Below, one piece after another: positions 37,641 to 49,318 of a DNA stretch of 64,000 nt. Every line of letters begins with the position of its first letter. Position 1 is the stretch's first letter. Under the pieces are notes generated by a model that was given only the letters and a program-made list of their open reading frames with translations, searched no databases and had not been told where the DNA came from. The stretch covers positions 1 through 64,000 of the forward strand of contig JADWOT020001631.1 of the NCBI GenBank assembly GCA_036345935.2, read 5' to 3'. Source of the DNA: Taenia hydatigena (lineage: Eukaryota; Platyhelminthes; Cestoda; Cyclophyllidea; Taeniidae). The position numbers were made by a program, and so were the translations under genes.

Positions 37641-39006
37641 GTTATGGTGACACGGTTGGGGGTCACAGGTTAAATTGGAGCCAAAATAACACGTTCAGTC
37701 AGAATGCGCAAAGCTTTATGAAAGTGTTATAAAACATAATGTACATCGGCACCCATCGGGCTCACCAGTTGATCATGAATTCGGCCTTTTAAAAAGGCAT
37801 TTGTAGGGATTGGTGAAAATATTATTGCAAATAAGCGGCTCTAGTTGGAACTCAGCAGCAGAAGTTAGGCGCATTCACGATAAGTAACAGAAGTAACTAT
37901 TGAATGATTTAAGGAAACATAAGGAAAAGGATGGGGAAAATGAGGCTCAGGAAATAAATCAACGGCCATACAATGTGTCTAAGTAAAAATAAATTCGGAC
38001 CCAGATTCACCCAGCCACCAAGATGACAACTGCTTCAACCCGATCTCCAAGATGGCTTTGCTTCTAGCATAAAGGATTAGCTTCAAGGATTTTCCAGGTA
38101 CACTAGTATTTTTTTACGCATGAGACAGGGAAACAAGCATCGAGCTACCTTACTGAACAAGGAAGGTCCTCTCACTCCAGACACCCGCGACCAAGCACCA
38201 GAGACTACCTTAAGTTGATTCCATAATGCGTTTAAAGTTGCCTTTAGCTAAAGAGATTTAACAAGTAAAGGAGCCATTTATAGCTCCACATTTGCCTCTG
38301 TGTTGATTTAACTATGTAGATCCTTAAAATAAGGCTATTTATAAATAAACTGGATTTTACTCCCTTTCAAGCTATCTCTACTTATTTCTATTTAAAATTT
38401 GACAAGGCATTTTTCACTCACAGAAGAACTTGGCACCCCTAGTTAATAGTTAGACCCGATGGAAAGAAACTGTTTCATTGGAATGCATAGCCTCAGTCCA
38501 TTCCCCAGAGTTTTACCAACTCCTCAAAAGGGCGTCCTCCTTCAGAACATTCAGCAAGGTAATTGAATTGCTAGAAATAAACTTATGGAATTTTATTAAC
38601 CCAGCTTCCACATTCTTAAAAATCCACAGCTTTACAGCCTAATTGTGAATAGGTACAGTTGCTTATGACCCACCCATCAACATCCATTGGCTTCGGCTTC
38701 AAAGCGACTTCATCGAAAGATTAGATAAAAACGCAAATTGCAGTCGGCCAACAAGTCAAAAGTATGGAAGATCCGAAGGTAAAAGCAAATCAAGCATCAG
38801 AATACAGAATACAGAGTTCCTCAGATCCTAATTTTAAAAGTGCACGGAACACATCCCTCCAAAAAAAAAACACTTGAGAGGATCAAAGACACTCGAATCG
38901 TATTGGTTTGACCGTAAACTTAGATTTTACTGGCTTTTAGGGTTTATAAATGCGGTAAGTCATTCATTCATGGATACGGCGCAGAATTGTGGGTCACAAT
39001 TTCAGC

Positions 39007-40642
39007 ATGTCCAACTTTACAGTAAAAAAGATTTTGGGCCTCCTAGATCCTGAACAACCCCAACATCTGGCAACGCTGCAGGCAAGCGGTATTGTCCATC
39101 AAATTACTTCATCATTCTTTATGTTCCGCCTTGTTCGCATACATTTGTGCCTCAAGCTTTTATACTTTTACTACTACGTTTTGGCTCTCGGCAATTATGA
39201 GTTGAGGATGGACTCATTTGTTATCCCTCGAGGGTGTCTTTTTCTGCAGCCACAGTGGCATACCTGACGCACTTACAGTAGAAAAAGCTCCGCACTATTT
39301 TTTTCACCAATTTTTGTCACACCCGCACACCAGTCAGTGTTGACACTTAAAAACTTTTGCACCGTGCTTCTCATCTGCGACATTGCTATTTTTACCATCG
39401 CAAAGCCGTCCCAACGACAACGCATTCGTACCCAGTCGAGCCAGCCTGGGTGGCTTCAAAGAGGACCCAATTGCATGCTAAAATAGCACACTCGACATGA
39501 ACAAGTCCCTGATCCAAACAAATGTGGAACTAACGTCTAGTTGTATGCAGATGATGGCATTCTAATTCCAGTCGTTTTATTTTATAGGTGTATCAAATAC
39601 GGAAGCCCCAGTTGTACTTGAGGGAGGGACAAACTCGCCTCCCCAAGAATTCGCCTTAACGACTTCGTTAGCAACCGTGCAACAGCAAGTGGAACGAGCA
39701 ACACTACTTACATCACAAAAGAGGGAAGAGGCGGTCTTTAATCTGGCTAAGCCTCCAGTATTTGCAAGATCCAATTCCCTCCTAATGTGTTCTCTACAGA
39801 ACAACAGTGAAGACAAACAAACCCAACTGAATCCTTTGCCACCAAAATGGCTGAAAATTAATGAGGCTACTTCTAATGAATCGGATATCTTATGGACAAT
39901 GCCTGTATTTCCCCCACGCAGTCCACAATCGGCTAGCATAGCAAAGCCTGTAATACAACAGATATCCTACACCGACGTGCCTTTGTCTCCAAAGCAAGGT
40001 GGATGCTCAGGTCAATTAAAAACTACCACTGCGTCGCCGACCTTCTCAGCACTAAACCTACTCCTATTTGACACCTTGTCAAAGTCAAGTCAGCAGCTAC
40101 TACAACCGCAGGTGCAGCAACCATTTGCACCGTTAAGTACGTGTCAACATCTTCTTACAAATGCCTTATTACATCGAAATTACTTTATTTCCCACCAACT
40201 TGCTGCCACGGTATCTACGACACCGACCTCAGAACAACCCCAGGTACGTTGGACAGAATCTGAGGCACAAAGACAGGGTAGACGCAGGGTTCTCTTCACC
40301 CCCTACTTTGAGAAGAAAAAATACATCAATACGCGTGAGCGCGAAGAACTTGCGCGTCGCATCGGCTTGACGGGTACTCAGGTTGGTCGAGCATTAGGGT
40401 ACCAAATGAACTGTTTAATCGACAGTTATTAGTGTGCGGTGATTGACTGTCTACGATCGAGTTGTCAAACCTCTTCATACTTTTGACTTTTCTGTTAGGT
40501 TAAGATATGGTTCCGGAACCAGCGCTACAAAACAAGGAGGGCCGGTGGCGAGAATTCTGGCAATGAGGCGCCTCTAGCACAGCCAAATGCTCATAACACA
40601 AACAAAGAAGCGTTACATCAACAAACTCAGCAGACTCACTGA
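39007..40642 (+). CDS. NK-2 class homeobox copy D, open over three exons
   Basis: Join 39,007-39,088, 39,588-40,381 and 40,499-40,642. All joins are in phase and give about 339 codons. Exon 1 ('MSNFTVKKILGLLDPEQPQ') resembles the TN motif and ends G|GTATTG. Exon 2 follows TTTTATAG and carries a Pro/Gln/Ser-rich linker, then the homeodomain arm 'RRRVLFTPY'. Eight residues of helix 1 are missing at about 40,306 (24 bp, compared with copies A and B). Helix 2 ('EREELARRIGLTGTQ') precedes the intron after residue 44, a typical NK-type site. Helix 3 is perfect ('VKIWFRNQRYKTRR'), with NK-2 Tyr54. NK-2 proteins are nuclear DNA-binding regulators. A shortened helix 1 should weaken folding. It could be an expressed truncated paralogue or a pseudogene without a stop. 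The start ATG is chosen by agreement with copy C. Confidence 0.65.
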
Positions 40643-41820
40643 CAGATGTGGAACTACTGAGAGCTTCCAATCCAAACAGGGGCCCCAACAAACAATAATA
40701 CCGTTGGAGTTTGCTTGCAGAGTGGTTTTAAAATAAGCTCGCTGCTGAATTTGATTAAAAGCAGGATGATGGAGACGAGGATATGAGGAACAAAGCGAGT
40801 TATTAGCCTTCTCTATAAAGTGTCTGCGGACTGACCTCAACTGTCTTTCATGGAGTGACTGTAATGTTGGTGTTTTACCTGTTTTGTAATCCTCATAGCC
40901 TGCCTCAATGGCAGCTACCTTGTCGATTTTAGTTTTAAAAAATAAATTGATGACTCTAAAGTTGTTCTCATGAAGGGCTATGCGTGAAGTTCGAAGTCGC
41001 TAAAATGAATCGCAAAACAGTTTAACCTAATTCGTTTTCGAGCTGTAGAGCACATTGAAATTAGCCTCTGGTTGGATGATAGACACCCACGGCAGATGTT
41101 ACAATCCAGTCACTATGAAAGGTCAGTTAGTTTTTTTCTTGCAAATACGACCAAGCAATTTGATTGTAGGTCATTCGTATCTGTTTCACAGCCCGCATTA
41201 AACTTTTAACGTTGTTGGGTCAGGTGTAGGGCTCAGTTCGACATCACACGCAGATCGCATTTCGACAACCATATTGTAGCCAATCAAAGGTCTAATAATT
41301 GGCACGTTTACCTTTCATTAAGGATATAAGGTCTTACTCAACTCAGCATCATCAATTGTCCTCCTCTTCTTCTTCCAACAGCGCCACGTACTCATTTGCT
41401 TCCACCGTCTTGGAGGTGAGAATCCACGCAGGGTGATGTACTACAAATAGAAGCGATGACGACGCTCAACTCATCGAAGAGGTAGGAGACGATGCTTATT
41501 AAATTCATGCCCACTTTTCATTTCATTTCAGTCCATTCCCAAAACTCAAACGCGCTAAGTCACCTTTCTCACATTTAAATATGCACAATTGTCAACACGC
41601 AGCTCAATGCTGCCTCAACTGACCTCACTCCTACCCAAAACACCCGTGAATTGGTACCAACCAAACTGAGTTTTAGCAAACGAAGCTGCAAGAGAGATTG
41701 AGAGAGACTGAGATGGTACGAAAAAGCTCTGTCGAGAGAACAAACACCACAGTCCTTCATAATCTCATTTTCAGACGTGGACCCAACCAACCGCCATCAT
41801 TCAGCGTCAATTTTTAAGCT

Positions 41821-43290
41821 GCCAGTTTATTGCAAACACTTCGTAAAGGTGTGGAAGGAAAAGTTTCTGCTGCAATAATAAAAGTAAGTTCCTTAAAAAT
41901 TAAGGCCAATGAGGCATTTTTACTTAAATGTACCACTTTGACCATTTCAGGTAAGGTACAGCACATTTAATAGCGACGCAGAGAAAATTCGAAATTCCCT
42001 TTGCGCATTGACCACTCACCACCACAGTATTTGACAACACTGATTTGACTTAGGAGGTAACCACAACATGGAATCAGATGGCTCATCGGGACGGGTTCTC
42101 ACCCTCTCTAGCGAAGATTGAATGAGTCAGAAGGTGTGAAACCTGTGTAACCGTCGCATGGGAGGTGCGTCAGCACTTAGTGGTCGAGGGACGACCGAAG
42201 CTACTCAGGCCGTGCGTTAACGCATCCTGGCCTTGCAATAGTGAATGTTTTGTGGTCCGTTGTAGTTACTCTGCAGGCATGTACAAAAAGGAGCTTACAT
42301 CGAAAACCGTATAAACTTCAATGGAAAGGTCACGGTGTCCTCAAGGAATTAAAATAGAGTTGCATTGTCAAAGGTATGTTTTTATCAAAAAAAATGAGTG
42401 ATAAAAGTCCAAAGTATTGGATATACAATTCTGCGGGTGCGCAGGCTAAATAGACTCACAATCGATGGCCGATTTACCTCTAAATATCAGCTGAAACTAG
42501 TGCACTTTTATTTTGTTCGCATTCAAGTCGCTTAGCCTATCCTCACTACGATTGTCTAGAGTCAAACCCAGACAACCGCCTATTTGCTGCTTAGGAGGAG
42601 GCTGAGAATATGACAGTGAAAGTGAGGTCGTGAAATCTCTTGCAGCATTACGACACGCCTTCGAGTGCTTGATTAGACGCGCCTGTTTTTGAAGGAAAAG
42701 TGCTCCCTGTAACACCCTTGGGATGTTGCAGGAAGATCTATCCCGCAGTAAAATGATCCGCAAAGAAAGGAAACCATGGCAGAATACGGCGTCCACTTTC
42801 CATCTCGATTGTAAAACTTAGAGGTTAATTGACTTGACAGAGACAAAAGCGAATGCGGCAGGTTGCTTGCCGACGTGTACCACAAGCAACGTTTAGTTAG
42901 GAAGCAGCTAGCTATTGTCATGGTGAGGATGCTTAATTTAATTCCGTTTGAAAGGCTTGGGCCTCATAAGGTAAACGCGTCGACAGTTCGACTTTTTGAT
43001 CTACCACCAGCTGTAAGGTGGATACCACAGCTGTCTCACCATCTAAGTAGGTAGGCACACTGCCACCTAAGTCAATGGAACCAGCTAGTCACCCACTCCG
43101 ACATCAGTCTGACCTATATGGATGCGATGATTCGTCTACGCACAATTTTATTTTGTTGATTTCCAAATTTTCTCTTCAGCCATTCACTAAGCAGGCCATG
43201 AACAAGTTTTAATGCAAACTGATGGCCCTTGCTCTCGAAATAGTTTTTTTAAGATACATCTCTCTCTAACCCAGTTGCCATTTTTTAACC
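41821..43290. other. No recognisable gene
   Basis: Open frames of 99 codons at 42,497-42,796 (-) and 63 codons at 42,863-43,054 (+). No domain or repeat was assigned. Confidence 0.45.
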
Positions 43291-43883
43291 ATGGTGAAGA
43301 GAACACGATCCGTCGAGCTCATCCCAGGCATGGAGACAGGTCGTGCAAATGTGAGTGACCTGACACCTTCATCTCATTGGTTAGTGCGACTTTACGGTTG
43401 GGCGCACGAGAGCTTGCAACCAAATGACTGACGAATTTGAGGGCGAATACTTCCAAGGCCAGAGTACTCCAAATTCAGAACTCAGAAACACCTAGAAGCA
43501 CCTGATTCTTTGAAAGTGGCATTCATAGTGTACACTGACCACACTTGTGTGGCGCTTCTTCTTTTACAGGTTGCAGCATGAGCGATCACGACATTGAAAA
43601 CAACGATTTAAACAAATGTGGTCACTCGGCTCCCGCCAGTCTAAATATGAGATTGAAGAATGGAGGTAGAAATCGCTACGTCAATGCCGTTCTTCAGCAT
43701 CTCATGGCGACAGAGCCGCTGGTGTTGCATTTGCATCGGCACGCCAAGATCTCCGACCATACGCTGTTTTTAATGTTTCATTATTATGAGGACTGCATAC
43801 CCTTAGACTACCATGAAAGGCGTATAATGCAGAAGGCATTTTGGGTGACGGTGGCAACGATGAATTCGTCTACTCTGTGTCAA
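43291..43883 (+). pseudogene. Possible ubiquitin-specific protease remnant
   Basis: A candidate first exon (43,291-43,350, 'MVKRTRSVELIPGMETGRAN', then GTGAGT) is followed by an exon from 43,570 (after TTTTACAG) to 43,883 (CAA|GTGAGT). The second reads 'LKNGGRNRYVNAVLQHLMAT', then 'EPLVLHLHRHA'. This matches the catalytic Cys box of USP-type deubiquitinases (NxGNTCYMNAVLQCL-like). At the catalytic cysteine position the codon is CGC (Arg, 43,674-43,676), one transition away from TGC, and other box residues are changed. The two exons do not join in a single open frame. USPs remove ubiquitin in cytosol or nucleus; this one would be inactive. His-box exons are not seen downstream. Confidence 0.45.
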
Positions 43884-45350
43884 GTGAGTTTGATATAATT
43901 AAAGCCGGAAGGCAGACAGCGACATAATTTAGTTGATCTAGAAAAGCCTTCTGATGCCTTGCAGTGGTCTGCAATTCGGTTGCCACGAAGACGCTTTGTT
44001 TAATCTTAGGGAAAGGAATGCTCTGATGGCAGAGCAGGAACACTCACCTATCTCTTCCTGTTATAACATCATTCGAAGCCGTTTGCTGGTCTGACAAAGA
44101 CTGAGTGTTACTTTGAATGACGTCTTCCTTTCCAACCTGTCTTCCATGCATACCTCTCAAACAACTCTCCTCTGCGTTTCCATTGCGGTAAAGTACAGTG
44201 TGTGCCACACTGTCGTATGATCACCGACCTAATCTCTCTTTAAGTGTATAACAATTCAAGACTTTGCAAGTATGCATATAAGACTCTCTGATCATGCTTT
44301 TTACTGGAGGATAGTGTGGCATGCTACACAAGAGAGGAAGAGTTTTGTGATAGAAACACATACACGTGCAGCGTCTGTCAGAAGCCACAGTCGGCCACGA
44401 GGCTCATTTGCATCTGTCGAGCGCCTCCCATCCTCATTGTCTAACAATACAGGATAGTAGACTTACCATCACTTCCCTCTTGGAATCAGCATTCTTTCAA
44501 CCACTTAGTGTAGCTTAATGCCAAACGCAATCGCTGTCTAAATAAATGCCATGTAAAATGCGCTAAGCCTTAACTGCACCAAATAAGTTACTGAGGCTCC
44601 GTTGGAAGGCAAAAATTCAACACAATTCCCATATCATTTGTCAGAAAAGCAGGTCCAGAATGCACCAGCAGCTGCGACAAATAATCTCATTCCTTATACC
44701 ATTACACAGAGCATAATAAACCAGACGCTTACCACTGGTCGCATTTTATGCTTTCTTCGCTGTTTATGTATGCGTAATGGGGACTACTACTGAATATGCT
44801 TCAGTAGCCCATTTGCTACGACACGCATGCAATTGAAAGAAGAAAGGACAAACTGGTCATTCGTGGCTTGCGGATAATTAGAATTTAGCAGCAGAGTTAT
44901 GAGCCTCCTAACAAGGCCTCATCATTGAGTGGCGTTGTGTTTGAGAGTCAACTCCTTAATAAATAGCAGCGAAAACTTCGTTGTAGGTTACATCCACCTC
45001 AATCTACAAGACTCTTCCTCCTTCAAACCATGGTGGCGTTGTTGTCAGGAGAATCGCTCAGCTCACAAATGGATCCGTTATCCACTGGGAGGTTCGAGAG
45101 TGCTAAGCAAATAAGTGTCTCTTCTGAACATCCATCTGCATTTATTTTTCGTAATGATGTCCATATTTTTATGAGGTCAGTTTGATTGTAAGGAAAAGGT
45201 AAGAGTAGGTTAATTCCAGGATTCTGGATACAAAGTAGCCCGTTTAATGCTACGATGGATGCGACTTAAATAAAAAGACCGCAGCGAACGTGTTGGATGG
45301 CAAGTCTTGGTGGCGCTTGAAGAGCTCTAGAGGAGGCGTATAAAGTCAAA
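43884..45350. other. No recognisable gene
   Basis: Three + frames of about 60 codons (44,272-44,457, 44,602-44,793 and 44,929-45,114) without recognisable features. The missing part of a USP gene would be expected here but is not seen. Confidence 0.45.
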
Positions 45351-46130
45351 GGTTTGCATTCTATGAGGAAATAATTTGGCACCAACCTGTTTCTGTGCTG
45401 TAGAGAGCATTGAAAATGGTGTGGTCAAGTGATAGGCACCTACAGCAGATGTTAGCATCCAGTCATCCAGTTATTTTTGGTGTCATCACGTTTAAACAAT
45501 TTGGATGTAACCCATTTCCATTTGCTTCACAGCTTAGATTAAATCTGGAAAAGTTTCAGGTCGAATGAAGGGCACAGTTCAAAACCACACGCAGATCTTG
45601 GTTTTGATGACCATATTGTAGCCAATCAAAGGTCTAATTATTAATACGTTGACAGAAGGCAAATGTGATCATGCAGGCAAGAAGGCAGGTGGAAGTTGTG
45701 CCATCCTATTAGAGGCATGGGAATCCATTCGACTCAGCATCCTCATTTGTACTCTGTTACTTCTTCCTCTCGCAACAGAGCAATAAACTGCCTTGCTTCC
45801 ATCGTTTTAGAGGTTGGAGTCCACGCAGGTCGATGCATCACATACAGAAGCGGTCCGAGGTAATACCTATCAGAGTTGAACTTACCTTCCGTGTCACTTT
45901 CAAGGTCCATGGGTCAGTTTACTTCCCGAAACCTCTTTTTGCATGAATGAAATGGCTTGATCGGTACCTTACGATCAACATCTCAAATGTGCCAAACCAC
46001 CTTTCTCGCGTTTGGGCACGAATTTCACTTCCAACAAGCGGCTCAACGCCGCTTTGATTGATCTCTACCTTGCCCAAATCATCCATGAATTGGTGTCAAC
46101 TAAGATGGGTCCTACTAAACGAAGTGCATA
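45350..46130 (+). repeat. Extra copy of the NK-2 unit's downstream flank
   Basis: This parallels 41,030-41,820, 23,480-23,890 (inverse) and parts of 7,600-7,830. Shared blocks are 'GCTGTAGAG(A/C)', 'CCATATTGTAGCCAATCAAAGGTCTAAT', 'CATGCAGGCAAGAAGG', 'GCTTCCATCGTTTTAGAGG' and the 'TTTTGCATG' stretch near 45,935. No homeobox exon lies just upstream, so this is a flank-only fragment. Confidence 0.7.
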
Positions 46131-46482
46131 CTTAATACATAAAATCGCTCCTAACAAGAAAGAAGAGTTAAATAGCTAAGGTATTATGCTGATCAAATTA
46201 TAATTTGTGGTAACTTGCGGCCTCATGCAATCAAACGCATGGTTAAACAAGCTGTCGAACTATGATAGCGTCAACCTAGATGGTTGCCCACGAAACCTAT
46301 ACTAATGCAATTGGTGAAGCTGTAATTGCAAGTACAGCACGGAGCGTACCATATGTTTTATAATTTTAGTAAAGTTAAGCACACCAATTATTATGAATAG
46401 AAATTATCGAAAGTATAGTTATATCATGCAGGACCTTGCTTATTTTTTAACTTTTGCGCAATTTCTAAGTGACGTGTGTAAT

Positions 46483-46720
46483 ATTTTGTTTGCTCGGACT
46501 GCCGGTTACATTTACGGTCACTTGGGTAGCCATATTGCCTCAGTCGCGTGGGCTGGCCTCCGGGCCATGCTATGAGCCCCATTCCCTCTGTTTATTGGGT
46601 ATATATATATTCTGCTCTAGTATTACTCCTTCTTTTGCTTCTGAGGAAATCCTGCGACGCTACGATATGGCTTGTAATAAAGTACTACTTTATCAGTCAA
46701 TTTTTGTGAAATTAGATTTG
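46483..46720 (-). repeat. Dispersed repeat, copy 2 of 4 (inverse)
   Basis: Contains TGCCGGTTACATTTACGGTCACTTGGG and GGCTGGCCTCCGGGCCATGC, the reverse complement of the core at 14,925-15,005 and 63,610-63,650. Toward its far end it has 'TCTGAGGAAATCCTGCGACGCTAC', matching the GGCTCCCT/TAGCG area of the other copies. A (TA)6-like tract lies inside (46,600-46,610). It is close upstream of the RyR pseudogene. Confidence 0.65.
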
Positions 46721-47581
46721 AAGATAGTAAGCGTCTGCAGATAAGCGAAATTTGTTCTTCATAGGAAAATTTGTTGTGATGTCTTGAGTGCCAGTTAAAT
46801 GTGACTTGCAGACCAGTTGTGATGCTCTTGCATTAGCCTGCTTGTTTAATGAGTGGCATTCTCTAGATTTCAATCACTGCACACTCGCTAGATGGCTGAG
46901 GCCATGCCAGTAGCCGGAGACGTGCCGTACGTAAACTAGGTATGTTCATAACAACGCTTAAATGCAGACCGGAATAGACTCATTAATTATATAGTAAATT
47001 ACGTGGGCACTTTAAAAGCCTTAGAATTGAACCCCCACTCCGTGGCATGAAATTCGGAACGTGGCATTAATAGCAGCTTTCCTCCAATACAGAAGTAAAT
47101 TTTTGCCTATGCTAATAGGAGTTCTGAGCTGTTATCTACGCACTCTTGCTAAGAAAACCTCTGCTAAAGTACTTAATTTACAAGACGTAATTGTGTAAAT
47201 ATGATATAATTTAATAGAGATAGGAAGATGATATAATATTTTTTGCTGTTTTAGAAGAATCACAAGTAAGTAATTTATTTTGAAATATTAAGGTGAATGA
47301 GAAACGCGCTGACATTTTATATTCTAGCACTGCATGTTTTGTAAGAGGTAGACTAAATGCCACAGTGCTAAAACCAAAATGCGTGCTAAAAGGGGCAGAA
47401 ACCTAACAAAACTTTTGTTTCATTATGCAACTTACAAAAGTGTAAACTACTTGTGACACATTTTAGGAGATTTTTTCGGATTGTTTAGCTGCATCAGCGG
47501 AAGTTGTGGCTCAAGATCAGCGCATTTTCGAGTAGCCTTAAGGGGAGGGTTTGGGGTGGTTTTTTCCTTTGGCTTTATCAA
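46721..47581. other. AT-rich sequence upstream of the RyR pseudogene
   Basis: No gene or repeat recognised. Any promoter of the RyR copy would be here, but I see no element that I would call. Confidence 0.4.
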
Positions 47582-47626
47582 ATGGCCTCTCGGGCCAACA
47601 AAGAGGGGATTTCCTTTCTTCGGATG
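47582..47626 (+). pseudogene. RyR: RyR exon 1 (N-terminus)
   Basis: ATG plus 'ASRANKEGISFLRM', ending at GTAAGG. RyR proteins begin with a short acidic stretch leading into (V/I)(Q/S)FLRTDD. The ATG is chosen because it gives a start of the usual family length in frame with exon 2. The intron to exon 2 is only 38 bp. Confidence 0.7.
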
Positions 47627-47664
47627 GTAAGGATATTTAATTCCTTGTTTACCGCTCTATTTAG

Positions 47665-47788
47665 GATGACTTCATTTGTCTACCCTGCCTCACATAGTCT
47701 ACCCGAGTGGTTATGCTTGGGTGCGGAGGGCGTTGGGAACCGAATGTTTTCCCTAAAAAAGCATTGCGAAGGAGGTTATTGTGCCTAG
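47665..47788 (+). pseudogene. RyR: RyR exon 2 (first trefoil segment)
   Basis: After CTATTTAG it reads 'DDFICLPCLT', then a frameshift or TAG near 47,693, and continues in another frame 'EWLCLGAEGVGNRMFSL'. These match the TDD-x-x-x-LxC and LCLAAEGFGNRLCFLEP region of the family. The exon's 3' limit is uncertain, since the match fades after about 47,755. Confidence 0.75.
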
Positions 47789-48269
47789 TTTACTAATGAT
47801 CACGACATTACAGTGCTGACAATACCGTACCTCTGTTTCATTTAAAAAAGTCTTTTGAACTCCTTTTTATTGATATGAAAGTTCACGCAGTCGCTTGACG
47901 TTTCGCTTACGCTTATTAAGTTCTTACCTGCTATTTTAGAAAATAATTAATAGGCATGTTGAAATAGTTTCAATATTACTTATGCGTGCAAACTACTATC
48001 TTGTTTAGCTTAATTGATGTGATGTTCGTGAGTACATATTAGGGCGAGACTTTTATGTGTTGAAACCGCTAAGCTCCGCCCTTAATTTTGCTTACTAATT
48101 TGCTCGTATGCAACGTTTTAAAAATTAACTATGTTTTTACACATTCTCCTTCTTGATTTACTATCTGGCTGTTGTTACTAGCGTTGCTTTTCGCTTATAT
48201 GGAATGCAGTCCGTCGTTTGTTATAATTAACGCCAGTTTATTATAAGTTACTCTGGGGAATAATCCTAA

Positions 48270-48395
48270 CGAGTTTATTTCCAAGAATTATAGGCCCCTC
48301 GAGCAAAAATGTACCTTGCATTTTCATCCTGGAGTAGGCGCTATCTGCTCGCGCTCTTCAGGAAATGCTTTCTGGTCGCAATGGGCTTTCCGATG
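48270..48395 (+). pseudogene. RyR: RyR exon 3, with nonsense codon
   Basis: Reads 'CIFILE*ALSARALQEMLS', where the family has CxFVLEQSLSVRALQEMLA. The stop (TAG, 48,335-48,337) replaces the conserved Gln (CAG), a single C-to-T change. Upstream the match is weak, with 'KNVP' near 48,308. The 5' border is not certain. Confidence 0.85.
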
Positions 48396-48463
48396 TACAT
48401 TTCTGCTCATTTTTGACTTATCTTTTCATTTTTTGGAATTGTTGCTTGCTATACTATTTTCAG

Positions 48464-48535
48464 GGCCATACCTCCGGCCATTGTACCCTTCTCCACGGCC
48501 ACGCTATTAGGCTGAAACATCGCAACAGCAACACG
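48464..48535 (+). pseudogene. RyR: RyR exon 4
   Basis: Twenty-four codons between TTTTCAG and GTATGC: 'GHTSGHCTLLHGHAIRLKHR' and four more. They match the family's GHRTLLYGHAILLRH segment at the start of the MIR region. Both splice sites are intact and there is no internal lesion. Confidence 0.9.
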
Positions 48536-48613
48536 GTATGCTTTTTCCATCTTTTCAGCTTTACTTCAAAAACGAAGTGTTGAACCTGATTAAACTTTTT
48601 ATTGTTTATCCAG

Positions 48614-48689
48614 TACCTGACTTGTCTAGGTACTAGTTCAACAGAGGGCAAATTGGCTTTTGATGTGGGCCTCAAGCGTGAAGCTGACA
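48614..48689 (+). pseudogene. RyR: RyR exon 5
   Basis: Between ATCCAG and GTAAGC it reads 'YLTCLGTSSTEGKLAFDVGL' followed by 'KREADS'. This matches the YLxCLxTSxSxxDKLAFDVGLxE segment of the N-terminal MIR repeats. Open, with good splice sites and in phase with exon 4. Confidence 0.92.
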
Positions 48690-49207
48690 GTAAGCTCGTT
48701 TCAGTCGAAAACGACCGTAATTTATAATTTTTTTAATAAATCTGTAGGATTTTGCTAAAACATTTAAAATAGTTATTTCAAAGCATAAGCAAAATAGATT
48801 GTTTCCTTGAAGTAAAATATTGTGGGATGGAAATCATTTACAGCGGTGACAGCTTCGTGGACCACATTGCATACAGTTGGACTCAAGTCGACTAATAAGC
48901 TAAAGAAGCTGTTCTGTTTACCAAAAGTGGATTACGGGTTCCCGACTTTCTCTCTTCACTAACCATTTGTACGTTATTTTGACAAAGGGAACTTCTGATG
49001 GATATAAACACAAAAAAGCGTAATACTGATGATGGCCTGGCTTTTTTGCCTGAGTATGGCTTCAGTTCGCCCTCTGAACTGGTTTTTTTGCTGTTTAACC
49101 GAAACTTTAGTCATAAGCACCTCCAAGAAATGCCACCGATATAGCCGTAAATGATATCTCTCGAAATTATCTTCACTTGAAGTTGCACGCTTTTTTTAAT
49201 GTCACAG

Positions 49208-49318
49208 CCAAAGCTCGCTGGTGGACCATTCATGGGCTGCGAAAAAAGGTTGGTCGGTGAAAAAGTCTGCATTGGTGACGACTTGATCCTCGTCAGTGTC
49301 TCGTCTGAGCGGTATCTG
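49208..49318 (+). pseudogene. RyR: RyR exon 6, with frameshift in an A-run
   Basis: After GTCACAG the frame is 'AKARWWTIHGLRKK'. It then shifts at the A6 run (49,242-49,247) and continues '[20 protein letters not shown]' plus 'YL' before GTAGGC. The second part matches the MIR-repeat segment [21 protein letters not shown] almost residue for residue. The run is a plausible place for either a true slip or a sequencing error. Confidence 0.93.

Larger units (their letters stand above)
35665..41820 (+). repeat. Right arm of the large inverted duplication
   Basis: Partner of 23,480-28,690, in the same order but inverted. From left to right it holds two exon-like blocks (35,678-35,896 and 36,007-36,220), the three-copy segment, a possible RyR C-terminal fragment, the unknown exon on the minus strand, homeobox copy D and its 3' flank. 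The two blocks keep partial frame agreement with the left arm: 'QSPFKCL' and 'FVGT-LH-Y-SN-VKR' in the first, 'LDPxLxPxSDxFxDW' in the second. They look like former exons of an unidentified gene. Confidence 0.8.
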
